Shown here piece by piece: positions 26,589 through 36,854 of a DNA stretch of 64,000 bases. The stretch lies in assembly GCA_023426935.1 (NCBI GenBank), contig JAEZBR010000070.1, positions 1 to 64,000 on the forward strand, in the 5' to 3' direction. Source of the DNA: Bacillota bacterium. Its GTDB lineage: Bacteria; Bacillota_I; Bacilli_A; Erysipelotrichales; Erysipelotrichaceae. The notes beneath the pieces were generated by a model. It had not been told where the DNA came from and did not search any database. It saw only the letters and a program-made list of their open reading frames with translations. Position 1 is the stretch's first letter. Each line of letters opens with the position of its first letter. A program made the position numbers and the translations under genes.

Positions 26589-27224
26589 TTAATGCAATTG
26601 CGATTTAGGACTAATGCTGAGTCTGACATCACATTGATTTAGTATTTCCTGATCATGACTGACTAGAACAACAGTCTTTCCGGATGCGACCAAATGTTTG
26701 AAGATTCTCATAATTAAATTTTTGTTTGCGACATCCAAAGAAGCGGTAGGTTCATCCGCTAAAATTAAGGAACAATTTTTTAAGATTATCTTAGCAAAGG
26801 ATACACGTTGTTGTTCGCCCCCGGATAGTTCATAGACCGGCTTATTTTCATAACCTTTCAAACCAAGAAGTTCAAGAGTAGGGATGATTTTATTGACCTT
26901 ATTTTTATTACGCATACATTTTAAAATTTTAATGTTATCGATGACCGTCATTTCTTCAATCAAACCAAAGTTTTGAAAAATAAAACCAATATCGTTGCTC
27001 AACATTTTTCTCTTTTCTTTTTTAGTCTTAATCATCTTTCCATCGTAAAGGATTGTCCCTTGGCATGGTTCAATTAACCCGATGATATTTAGGAGGGTAG
27101 TCTTTCCCGCTCCGGAGGCACCATATATTCCGGTGAGTTTTTGATCAGGGATTACCATGCTAAGATCGTTGAATACTATTCGGTTATTAAACTTTTTGGA
27201 AATCTTATCAATTACTATTTCCAT
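26589..27224 (-). CDS. ABC transporter ATPase of bacteriocin-type locus
   Basis: A 211-residue ATPase of the MacB class: Walker A GASGAGKTT, Q-loop FIFQNFGLIEEMTV, signature LSGGEQQR, Walker B LILADEPTASLD and switch His VLVSHD. It overlaps the DUF1430-like C-terminal half by 10 bases and is read with it. It presumably powers export of, or immunity to, the secreted peptide encoded next. Confidence 0.9.
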   Translation of the reverse strand: MEIVIDKISKKFNNRIVFNDLSMVIPDQKLTGIYGASGAGKTTLLNIIGLIEPCQGTILYDGKMIKTKKEKRKMLSNDIGFIFQNFGLIEEMTVIDNIKILKCMRNKNKVNKIIPTLELLGLKGYENKPVYELSGGEQQRVSFAKIILKNCSLILADEPTASLDVANKNLIMRIFKHLVASGKTVVLVSHDQEILNQCDVRLSISPKSQLH

Positions 27225-27910
27225 ATGGAGGATACCTCTTTTCTTTCTTTACTGGTGATGGAGTGATAAATACTAAAGAATAATCCTTCGAAAATAAACA
27301 GAATGAAATAGATGCTTATTATCTTTGCGTAATTATATTTTGGATGTAGGTAATAGGAGAGAATCGTTATGATAATTATTATCAACGAGTTCAATAAAGT
27401 ATCTTTATAGAATAAACCGAATCTAATACCTTCGATATACTCAAGAAAATATCGCTTTTGATTAATGACATAATCGATTTTAAGAATTTGCAGATCTAAA
27501 ATAACGTAGGTAACTAAAGCAATAATAAATGAAAGTATTGATGGGAGTTTACTCAGAACAAGTTTGTGGTAGAAAAGATTGTATTGATTCTGAACACTGA
27601 CAATGTTGAATTGAGGGGATAAATTCTCATCAATCCATAGGGAATCAATGTAATCCTGTGCTTGTTGAATATTACCGTTATAAATAAAATAGGTAGAACT
27701 ACTAATTAAACTAGAACCCTCGCCGTTTCGATAAATATATATTTGTTTGGGACTGACGCCTCTAGATGGGGTGATAAAACTATAATCGAAATTCTTTAAT
27801 TTATCAGAATAAACAATTGGTATATCATTAGTATCTTCAGCTGTACTTGAAAATGAAAAACTAGCATAAATCTTTATTGCCTCGGCTTTGATTCCCGAAA
27901 TATTTTTCAA
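27215..27910 (-). CDS. DUF1430-like membrane protein, C-terminal piece
   Basis: A 231-residue product that starts without its own membrane anchor: about 120 outside residues, then four hydrophobic segments (PSILSFIIALVTYVILDLQI, TLLNSLIIIIITILSYYL, ISIYFILFIFEGLFFSIY and neighbours). It continues the 471-aa ORF at 27907-29322 in the -1 frame: GTTTGA holds the stop of the first and TTG of the second. Together they give about 702 residues, the usual size of bacteriocin-associated integral membrane proteins. Either a one-base frameshift split one gene or TTG re-initiates translation. Confidence 0.65.
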   Translation of the reverse strand: MKNISGIKAEAIKIYASFSFSSTAEDTNDIPIVYSDKLKNFDYSFITPSRGVSPKQIYIYRNGEGSSLISSSTYFIYNGNIQQAQDYIDSLWIDENLSPQFNIVSVQNQYNLFYHKLVLSKLPSILSFIIALVTYVILDLQILKIDYVINQKRYFLEYIEGIRFGLFYKDTLLNSLIIIIITILSYYLHPKYNYAKIISIYFILFIFEGLFFSIYHSITSKERKEVSSIWK

Positions 27911-29322
27911 ACTGGAATAATTAGTGCATCTTTACTGGTGTCTATTTCACTTTCTATTCCATATAATTGTAAATAATCAATATTTACAACGGCGTAAGTA
28001 ATTGTATCATCACTAGCATAACTAGTTTGAATTGCATAGTTGAAAACAGAATTATTAGATCTCAACTTTGAATATATTTGTTCTTGTGCTTCCAAAGGAA
28101 AATACATTGAGTAGCTGTTAGTTTGCGAATCATAGGTTAGAGCATCAGATTTAGCCCCGGAAAACTTATACATATTATTATATAGTTTATTTAAGACTGA
28201 ATTATTACTTAATAAGGCAATGACATCTGTAATACTAGATACACCGTTCACAATGATCGGAAGGGTTAAAACTAGAATTATGGCCTTAATAATATGGAAT
28301 GATCTTTTAACCTTTAGATTAAAGCTATGACCTTTAAGGGAGAGATTAATTGGGACTAAATAAATTAGCAGGAACAGGATTAAACTCATCGCTAATACCA
28401 CGACTAGATATAAAATAGTTAGCTTTAATAAGCTAAGATAAAAGTAATGATAATCAGCGCCAATGGATCTAATGAAGATAATGATAAGGGTGCAATAAGT
28501 AATGATTATAGAGGGGAGTGCGAGGAGATATTGCTTAATTACTAATTTCCAAAATATCTCAATGGCTGAGTTTCCTTCCAACTTTAACTGTGAAATTATT
28601 TTTTGTTGGGAAAACAACTTTCCATTGATAATAATTGTTAATAAGCCAGTAAATAGCATGATCAGGATTATTTGCTGGGTACTAATTCCATAATTGAGGT
28701 TCGGATCCTTTTTTACCTGATCAGTAGTTAAATCATAGGTAATTGAATCACCAAATGCTTTTTTAAAAAGAAGGCTAAATTGTTTGATTTGATTTTCTTG
28801 GTAGTTGATATTGTTACTATATAAAGAATAGTAACCTAAATTAGTAAAACCAACACTTTCAGATCCTAAAGGATATATACCATATATTCTGGAATCGAAA
28901 ATCGTAAACAGACAATTTTTCATTGATAAATCATGCGAGGAATAATGAGAAAAACATTTTAAGCCAGCAAACGCGTCTTTATCACATAGAATTAGCTTCC
29001 TTTGATATTCAGGATCATTAGCATACATGAAAAATAAACGATCATAAGCCGACTTATTACTGTCATTAGTAATAAACTCTTTATAAACATTTAGACCTGA
29101 TTGATCTAAGCAACTTTTAAAACTTTCAATAAAATCGTTACTATTAATTGTTGAATCGATAGATTTGATATTTAAAACATAGTAGTTTGTAAGATTATTC
29201 GTAGGAATAAAATTATCATAATTGTGATTGTCAAAAGAAACAGAACAAAAATAGAATGATATGGTCGAAAGTATCAGAAATAAAACAATTGAGGTTTTCC
29301 ACAACGAATTCAGCTTTTTCAT
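27907..29322 (-). CDS. DUF1430-like bacteriocin-associated membrane protein, N-terminal piece
   Basis: A 471-residue membrane protein: N-terminal helix (SIVLFLILSTISFYFCSV), an outside domain of roughly 190 residues, three central membrane helices (IILIMLFTGLLTIIING, PSIIITYCTLIIIFI, VVVLAMSLILFLLIYLVPI), another helix and an outside tail ending DALIIPV. This is the first part of a bacteriocin-associated integral membrane protein (DUF1430-like, FtsX-related). The expected C-terminal helices are on the adjacent ORF in another frame. First gene of the minus-strand operon with the ATPase and secreted peptide. Confidence 0.7.
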   Translation of the reverse strand: MKKLNSLWKTSIVLFLILSTISFYFCSVSFDNHNYDNFIPTNNLTNYYVLNIKSIDSTINSNDFIESFKSCLDQSGLNVYKEFITNDSNKSAYDRLFFMYANDPEYQRKLILCDKDAFAGLKCFSHYSSHDLSMKNCLFTIFDSRIYGIYPLGSESVGFTNLGYYSLYSNNINYQENQIKQFSLLFKKAFGDSITYDLTTDQVKKDPNLNYGISTQQIILIMLFTGLLTIIINGKLFSQQKIISQLKLEGNSAIEIFWKLVIKQYLLALPSIIITYCTLIIIFIRSIGADYHYFYLSLLKLTILYLVVVLAMSLILFLLIYLVPINLSLKGHSFNLKVKRSFHIIKAIILVLTLPIIVNGVSSITDVIALLSNNSVLNKLYNNMYKFSGAKSDALTYDSQTNSYSMYFPLEAQEQIYSKLRSNNSVFNYAIQTSYASDDTITYAVVNIDYLQLYGIESEIDTSKDALIIPV

Positions 29323-29359
29323 ATCTGTTCCTACTATAAGTTAATTATAAATTGCGGTT

Positions 29360-29441
29360 AATATAAGTAAATCTACTTATGGTTTATCAACTTAATGTTT
29401 GTATGAATCTTGTTTTATTGCAAATATCTACTATAAGTAGA
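29360..29441. promoter_or_regulatory. Divergent control region with TACT/AGTA palindromes
   Basis: ATAAGTA-AATC-TACTTAT (29363-29380) lies inside the spacer of a minus-strand promoter with -35 TTGATA (29385-29390) and -10 TATATT (29360-29365). A second perfect palindrome TCTACT-ATA-AGTAGA is at 29427-29441, and a half-site CTACTATAAG at 29331-29340. They share the CTACT/AGTAG core and are likely operators for a regulator of the bacteriocin-like operon, possibly the XRE protein encoded next. Confidence 0.65.
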
Positions 29442-29472
29442 CATAAAGAAACAATCGAGCTGATAGCTGAAC

Positions 29473-29500
29473 TTGATTGTTTATTAGGGGAAGATATAAT
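29473..29500 (+). promoter_or_regulatory. Promoter of XRE gene
   Basis: -35 TTGATT (29473-29478), 16-base spacer, -10 TATAAT (29495-29500), about 60 bases before the ATG at 29563. Confidence 0.65.
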
Positions 29501-29562
29501 GTATTTAAGATACATTGCAAATGATTTTGCATAATTAATGAACGATACAAAGGAGTGAGTAA

Positions 29563-30350
29563 ATGGCGTCTCATAATATCGGAAATTTATAGCAGAACTT
29601 CGGAAAGAAAAAGGATTAACCCAAAAAGAGCTTGCTGAAAAGTTATTTGTAACTAACAAAGCGGTTTCAAAATGGGAAAATGGTAAATGCTTTCCTGATA
29701 TTACGATTATAGAAAAGCTGTCCAAAGAATTAGATGTGAATGTTAATGAATTAATATTGGGTAAAAAATTCAATGACGCAGAGAAAATGTGGAGTTCAAA
29801 TACGGCAATAATAACTGAAAATAGAATTAATAGATCATTCTTGCATAAAAAGATGCTTCATATGTTTTCTGCAATTCTATTACTAGCTATTGTTTTAACT
29901 GTGACATTTTTGATAATACGGGACACGGCATCAAAAGAATTTATGTTTATTCCTTATGAGAATGAAGTGTCGTCAAATACAAACAAATTATTAAATACGG
30001 CAGAGTTAGGTAATGATTCCCTGCGCATAATTAGGTATATGAATAATTTTTTTATCGTAAACCGAGGATCAGCACCAACAGCGGTTTACTATGATACTTT
30101 TGAATATAATGATAAAACAATAATGTTTGTTACGCTAAAAACTAACAGATGGCAACAAATTATTGCAAGCAAAAATGCAATACATAAAATCTGCTTAACA
30201 GAATCAAATGATGATTATTCATTTATTGATGAGATATATTATTGCCAAGATGGAGCAGAACCCATATTTAAAAACCGATACGGAGGAAATCTTGCAAAAG
30301 AAACTATTGAACACACTATTAATAAGTCAGTTTTGTTGTATGAAAAATAA
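29563..30350 (+). pseudogene. XRE-type membrane-anchored regulator with N-terminal frameshift
   Basis: ATG 29563, preceded by AAAGGAG, reads MASHNIGNL and then stops at TAG 29590. Adding one A to the AAA run at 29583-29585 restores KFIAELRKEKGLTQKELAEK, LFVTNKAVSKWENGKCFPDI, a canonical Cro/C1 helix-turn-helix, and continues to 30350 (about 262 residues). After the DNA-binding part comes one membrane helix (FSAILLLAIVLTVTFLII) and an outside domain of about 140 residues. Such membrane-bound XRE proteins are often regulators of adjacent antimicrobial operons. It is either a recent pseudogene or a sequencing error in the A-run; the rest of the frame is intact. Confidence 0.8.
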
Positions 30351-30375
30351 ATAATAGGAAAGGGGTAAAATACCT

Positions 30376-30786
30376 ATGAAAATAAAAATAATTGTAATAG
30401 TTTCTGCTCTTCTAATTTGTTTTAACAACATGTCAGTTTTGGGGTATAACAACATAGAAAGCAAGGATACAAGTAAAAGTAGTATAGAAAGGGTAGCGCC
30501 TGTACAGATTGATAATTACTATAATGCACTATGTGTGTTCGACAATGGGAACACGGCAACAGCAGTTTTGAACATATATGGGACTATATATAAAAACTCT
30601 GGGGTTACAACGTCTTATAGCTTACAAGCTAGGATATCTTCAGTATCTTCATCTTTTCAAAACGCAACTGCCAGAATTACCGATAAATACTTTCAAATAT
30701 ATCAAGGAAATGTTAAGTGCTATATAAATATTACTTTTACAATTCCCTCTCAAAGTAAACCAATGATGTTTACTTACATTGTTTAG
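30376..30786 (+). CDS. Secreted small protein, unknown
   Basis: A 136-residue protein with an N-terminal signal peptide (IKIIVIVSALLICFNNMSVL, probably cut after LGY) and a beta-rich mature part, Ser/Thr/Tyr-rich, with two Cys (in NALCVF and VKCYINI) that may form a disulfide. It lies 25 bases after the XRE gene, with AAAGGGG as ribosome site. I recognise no family. Context suggests a secreted partner of the bacteriocin-like locus. Confidence 0.65.
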   Translation: MKIKIIVIVSALLICFNNMSVLGYNNIESKDTSKSSIERVAPVQIDNYYNALCVFDNGNTATAVLNIYGTIYKNSGVTTSYSLQARISSVSSSFQNATARITDKYFQIYQGNVKCYINITFTIPSQSKPMMFTYIV

Positions 30787-30868
30787 AAAAAATGATTGAT
30801 AATACAGAATGTATAAACAATCAAGGGCTACAACCAGACCTTTTATCTTGTAAATAATAATAATTTTT

Positions 30869-30943
30869 TTGGCACTCTTATTGACAGAGTGCCATATTTG
30901 CGTATAATAGTAACTGCTAGCACTTATAACGTAAGAGTGCCAA
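30869..30943 (+). promoter_or_regulatory. groESL promoter with two CIRCE operators
   Basis: CIRCE 1: TTGGCACTC (30869-30877), N9, GAGTGCCAT (30887-30895). CIRCE 2: CTAGCACTT (30917-30925), N9, GAGTGCCAA (30935-30943). The -35 TTGACA (30881-30886) lies in the spacer of CIRCE 1; -10 TATAAT (30903-30908) follows after 16 bases, between the two operators. HrcA would block both polymerase binding and passage. Confidence 0.95.
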
Positions 30944-30961
30944 ATATCTAGGAGGCAAGGT

Positions 30962-32870
<1,909 letters not shown>

Positions 32871-32889
32871 ACATTCAAATGATTAAAGA

Positions 32890-32913
32890 CCAGAGGAAAC
32901 TCTGGCCTTTTTT
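32890..32913 (+). terminator. Terminator of groESL
   Basis: CCAGAG (32890-32895), loop GAAA, CTCTGG (32900-32905), then a T-run. Confidence 0.88.
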
Positions 32914-32929
32914 GTGGTTTGAGTCTATG

Positions 32930-32958
32930 TTGACAATATCGGAAAAGACAGATATACT
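32930..32958 (+). promoter_or_regulatory. Promoter of AbiE operon
   Basis: -35 TTGACA (32930-32935), 17-base spacer, -10 TATACT (32953-32958), near consensus. Confidence 0.8.
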
Positions 32959-33002
32959 CACAATAAGTAAATATGAATAATACATAGCGAAAGGAGACTA
33001 AA

Positions 33003-33629
33003 ATGCTGATAAACTATTTAAGGAAGAATTATAAAGACGGCGAACCTATTTTCCTTTCGGATATTAATGTAAAAGGTATGACTCAAGAAAATATCCGATA
33101 TCATCTTAAAAAGTATACTGATGAAGGTCTTTTGTCTCGTTTTGAACCGGGTATATATTACTTTCCGAAAGATAACCAATTTGGAGAAAAATCGGTGATT
33201 TCAGCGGAAACAGTTGCATATAACAAATATATCTGCCGGAAAAACGTGTATGTCGGATATTATTCGGGTCATACTTTTATGAATCGAATTGGGTTATCAA
33301 CCCAGGTTCCTTTTATTGAAGAAATAACCAGCAATTATGCTCCAGCATTGGTAAGAAAAATTACAATTAAGAATCGAAGCTATCTAATTCGCAAACCAGT
33401 CGTTAAAATTAATGAAAATAATATGTATACTTTGCAGATCCTTGACTGCCTTAAGAGTATTGGTGCGTTTGATGAAGAAGATATTAAGTCATACGGGGAA
33501 GTATTATCTAAGCATATTAGCGAACATAAAATATCCAAGGATGATATTGATAAGTACATTTCAAATTATCCGACTAAGGTATATAAAGCAATTTATGAAA
33601 CGGGGGTTAATTATGTATCTTCACAATGA
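33003..33629 (+). CDS. AbiEi-type antitoxin / transcriptional regulator (DUF6088-like)
   Basis: A 208-residue protein. The first 60 residues form a winged helix (MTQENIRYHLKKYTDEGLLSRFEPGIYYFP), as in the antitoxins of AbiE systems; the remainder (YVGYYSGHTFMNRIGLSTQVP... VRKITIKNR) matches the non-HTH part of this antitoxin family. It probably represses its own operon and counteracts the toxin indirectly (type IV). It overlaps the toxin gene by 17 bases. AAAGGAG ribosome site. Confidence 0.82.
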   Translation: MLINYLRKNYKDGEPIFLSDINVKGMTQENIRYHLKKYTDEGLLSRFEPGIYYFPKDNQFGEKSVISAETVAYNKYICRKNVYVGYYSGHTFMNRIGLSTQVPFIEEITSNYAPALVRKITIKNRSYLIRKPVVKINENNMYTLQILDCLKSIGAFDEEDIKSYGEVLSKHISEHKISKDDIDKYISNYPTKVYKAIYETGVNYVSSQ

Positions 33630-34539
33630 TAGGAATCAATTTAAAGATCTCCTTGAACAAGTAGCGAACAATTCTTCTAGACCACTTGCTGTTATTGAGA
33701 AAGATTATTATGTAACTTTAATACTGAGATTGCTATCACAGAAATTAAGTAATTGTGTTTTTAAGGGAGGCACATCCTTGTCTAAAGGTTTTCATGTAAT
33801 TAACCGATTTTCAGAAGATATTGACATAACCTTTGATGAACACATTGGTGAGTCAAGGAGGGCAAAACTTAAGAATGTCGTTGTTAAAGGTATCGGTGAA
33901 GAATTGAAGATGTCAATTTCGAACTGGGAGAAAACTCAAAGTGATAGAGATCTAAATGCTTACTTGTTTTCGTATGATTCTGTAATAAAATATGATGATG
34001 ATAGAATGTTGCAAAATGTCAAATTAGAAACAGCATTAGGATCTTATGCGTTTCCGACGGTTGTAATTACAATCGATAACTTTATAGGTAATTATTTGAA
34101 AGGAATAGGCAAAGAATCCTTAGCTAAACAATATTCACTAGATGATTTTCAAATGAAAATTCAATCGCTTGAAAGAACATATATTGATAAAATATTTGCG
34201 CTCTGTGATTACTATATTAATGGAAGAGTTAAGCGAAATTCGCGACATCTATATGATATCTATAAGCTAACTCCGTTTATTAAATTCGATGATAGTTTTT
34301 CCAAACTATATGAGGAAGTTAGAAAGCAACGTGCCAAGATGGAAATATGCCCATCAGCACAACCAAGAGTAGATGTGTCTAAGTTAATAACTGAGTTTTG
34401 CGATAACGGGTTTTATGAAGAAGATTACCGTATAATTACAGATTATTTCATTGATGATGCCGTTAGTTATGAAGATGTAATTAATCAAATGCGAGATGTA
34501 GCAAAATTGAGATTTATTTCTGTGAATAGCAATAAATAA
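33613..34539 (+). CDS. AbiEii-type nucleotidyltransferase toxin
   Basis: A 308-residue protein from ATG 33613; an in-frame upstream extension to 33412 lies inside the antitoxin gene and is not used. The nucleotidyltransferase motifs of AbiEii/MenT toxins are clear: CVFKGGTSLSKGF (Gly52-Gly53-Thr54-Ser55) and RFSEDIDITF (Asp69, Asp71), followed by a late RNSRHLYDIYKL motif. Such toxins transfer nucleotides to tRNA or other targets and cause growth arrest on phage infection. The pair is intact and looks functional. Confidence 0.9.
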   Translation: MYLHNDRNQFKDLLEQVANNSSRPLAVIEKDYYVTLILRLLSQKLSNCVFKGGTSLSKGFHVINRFSEDIDITFDEHIGESRRAKLKNVVVKGIGEELKMSISNWEKTQSDRDLNAYLFSYDSVIKYDDDRMLQNVKLETALGSYAFPTVVITIDNFIGNYLKGIGKESLAKQYSLDDFQMKIQSLERTYIDKIFALCDYYINGRVKRNSRHLYDIYKLTPFIKFDDSFSKLYEEVRKQRAKMEICPSAQPRVDVSKLITEFCDNGFYEEDYRIITDYFIDDAVSYEDVINQMRDVAKLRFISVNSNK

Positions 34540-34593
34540 TGAAACGAAAAGTGAAGAATAATCATGAAACCCTACGTAGGCTTTCTTACATAA

Positions 34594-35295
34594 TTGCTAC
34601 CTTGCAAGGTTCAAGTTGCATTTATGCAACATTTATCTTATGCTTTAAAAAAGTGCAAATATTTACATAAATATAAATATGAGTTAAGAAATGGGAATGG
34701 TTTAAACCGATTAACTGAAGCAAGTGCTTCTTCAATCGGCTCGCTAACTAATCCATCACGAATAGTAAATACCTTTCACAGTAACAACGAAAAAGATGTT
34801 TCCGTTCCGACGATTAATAATTATTTAGAGTATTTGCAAGATGCCTTTATTATTACTCAAGCAAAAAGATATGATGTTAAAGGCCGTCGATATATTAGCA
34901 CGCCTTCAAAGTTTTACTTTACTGATTTAGGATTAAGAAATGAGAAATTATGATTTAGACAATATGAAGAAAATCATTTGATGGAAAATATATTTTACAA
35001 TGAATTATTATATCGAGGATTTAATGTAGATGTCGGTGTAATTGAATTTAGTGATAAAGATGAACAAAAAATAGTGCGAAAATAATTGGAGGTCGATTTT
35101 GTGGTGAATAAAGGCAGTAATCGTTACTAAATTCAGTCTGTTTTAAATATCGAGACCAAAGAAAAGAAAGAGCAGGAGGAACGAGACTTCATTAACATTG
35201 CTGATTCCTTTAAGAAAATTATTGTGGTCAAGGATCGAGTGATACCTTGGCATAATGAGCGAGGTACTTTGATTATTGGAATTGAACGATTTTAA
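34594..35295 (+). pseudogene. Decayed DUF4143 ATPase (C-terminal remnant)
   Basis: One frame carries the C-terminal half of an AAA/DUF4143 protein: SSIGSLTNPSRIVNTF, SVPTINNYLEYLQDAFIITQ, YFTDLGLRNEKL, then in-frame stops at three points (after NEKL, after IVRK, after SNRY), with clear family sequence between them (FRQYEENHLMENIFYNELLY, LEVDFVVNKGS, ADSFKKIIVVKDRVIPWH) to a final stop at 35295. The N-terminal Walker domain is missing. A dead gene, third member of this ATPase family in the window. Bases 34540-34593 hold nothing recognisable. Confidence 0.88.
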
Positions 35296-35323
35296 CCCAA
35301 GCTAATAGTTTGGAATTATAGCA

Positions 35324-36265
35324 TTATTTCTGAAAAGATTTACCTTGCCAGGTATTCTTTTGTTTCAGTAGTTGGTCAAGATAGTTTAAAGATGTGATCT
35401 TTTCTCTAGTCCATAAAGGGGCGATTAGTTCTTTAAGCGGAGCATCAGACATGACCCTTTCGATCACAAAACTAGGATCGAGGATTTCCAACTGGGAAAC
35501 GATGATATTGAAATATTCTTCTTTAGATAATAACGGGAAGGGAGTTTTCTGATATTCCTTGGCTAGAAATGATTCCTTCAGGATCAATAAGTTATGAAAC
35601 TTGACGGCGTTGATCGGTAATGAATTTAAGGCTGAAGCGTTTTCCTTCATCATCTCTTTGGATTCACCAGGTAAGCCGTTAATCAAATGCACGGTGATAT
35701 GCAGTTTTTCTTTCGCAAGTTTAGAAATAACGGTTTTAGCTTGGTCAAAGGTGTGGTAACAATTCATCCTTTTCGTTATATCATCGTGGATCGATTGGAT
35801 TCCTAATTCGAGCCAGACTTCTTTTTCTTTATTATAATGGGATAGTAATTCGATGATCTCATCGCTTAAGCAATCGACTCTAGTCGCGATGAAAAGAACC
35901 TGAATCCTAGGGTCGGCAATAAATGGTTCAAAGGTTTGTCTTAATTTTTCAAGTGAGCCGTAAGTATTTGAGTAACTCTGGAAGTATGGCTGCGGTTGAG
36001 CTGTAGGCCACTTCTTTAAATAGACTTGTTTACGTTTATTAAACTGTTGAAGTAGATCAGGATCGTTATCACCTGGGAAGTCATCGATTCCGTTACCCGG
36101 GCAGAAGTAACAACCATGAGTGCTATAAGTACCGTCTCGGTTAGGACAGGTGAATCCCGCGTTCAAAGGAACCTTGGCAAGCTTAGTCCCAAAGTGTTTT
36201 AAACAATAATAATTCCAAGTCTGATAACGCTTGTTATCTAAGGAATACTTATAAGGGTTATTCAT
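35324..36265 (-). CDS. Radical SAM protein, TIGR01212/YtqA-like
   Basis: A 313-residue radical SAM protein. The unusual cluster motif TCPNRDGTYSTHGCYFC (Cys-x14-Cys-x2-Cys), with AGFTCPNRDG, is the YtqA/TIGR01212 hallmark. LELGIQSIHDDITKRMNCYHT and HLINGLPGES are further family motifs. Function in the cell is not settled. It overlaps the HAD gene by 8 bases; the three genes 35324-37378 form one operon. Confidence 0.93.
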   Translation of the reverse strand: MNNPYKYSLDNKRYQTWNYYCLKHFGTKLAKVPLNAGFTCPNRDGTYSTHGCYFCPGNGIDDFPGDNDPDLLQQFNKRKQVYLKKWPTAQPQPYFQSYSNTYGSLEKLRQTFEPFIADPRIQVLFIATRVDCLSDEIIELLSHYNKEKEVWLELGIQSIHDDITKRMNCYHTFDQAKTVISKLAKEKLHITVHLINGLPGESKEMMKENASALNSLPINAVKFHNLLILKESFLAKEYQKTPFPLLSKEEYFNIIVSQLEILDPSFVIERVMSDAPLKELIAPLWTREKITSLNYLDQLLKQKNTWQGKSFQK

Positions 36266-36854
36266 GGTTATTCTTTAAATAATCAGTGATAGTCTGATAA
36301 TCACCTTTGAACACTAGACCTTTAAAGCCACAACTTAGAGCCATCTTTACATTATCGCTGCGATCATCGATGAATAAAGATTCCGCCGGATTAATCTTAA
36401 AGGTCTTGATTGCATACTCAAAAATATCCTTATTTGGTTTTACCATTTTAATATCCGCGGAAAAGATCGCATCTTTAAAATATTTCATTTCCGGTAAAGA
36501 ACGGATATGTTTTCCGAAGGAGACCGGAGCATTGGATAGAATAAACAAATCATAACCAATAAGTTTATATTCATTTAATACTTTGGGAACTTTAGGATAA
36601 AAAACCGATAACTCGTCTCTAGTCGCAATTAGTTTCTCGGCATAAGGATGTAAGCGCGCCGGTAATAAGTTATATACCTTCTCAAAATAATCTGATTCAT
36701 TGATTGTGCCGGCATCCATTTCGGCCCAATTGCCGAAGAAAGCCTCATAAAACCATTGAGTATCTTTTTGTGGTACTCCGATGGTTTTTATCATCTTTTG
36801 GGGGTCGAAGTCAACTAAGACTCCGCCACAGTCAAAGACCAGATTCTTAATCAT
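36258..36854 (-). CDS. HAD-family hydrolase (subfamily IA, YihX-like)
   Basis: A 198-residue HAD phosphatase: motif I VFDCGGVLVDFDP (nucleophile Asp8), motif II ILSNAP, motif III Lys in MVKPNKD and motif IV FIDDRSDNV. It resembles YihX/glucose-1-phosphatase-like proteins; substrate not determinable. It overlaps its neighbours (one base with 36854 gene, 8 bases with the radical SAM gene). Confidence 0.87.
   Translation of the reverse strand: MIKNLVFDCGGVLVDFDPQKMIKTIGVPQKDTQWFYEAFFGNWAEMDAGTINESDYFEKVYNLLPARLHPYAEKLIATRDELSVFYPKVPKVLNEYKLIGYDLFILSNAPVSFGKHIRSLPEMKYFKDAIFSADIKMVKPNKDIFEYAIKTFKINPAESLFIDDRSDNVKMALSCGFKGLVFKGDYQTITDYLKNNHE

Noticed and set aside
32925..32987. CTATGT ... ACATAG inverted pair around the AbiE promoter
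   Set aside because: Arms of six bases 51 bases apart are too short and distant to call an operator without binding data.
33412..33612. Upstream extension of the AbiEii frame
   Set aside because: It lies wholly within the antitoxin gene in another frame and the match to the toxin family starts at ATG 33613.
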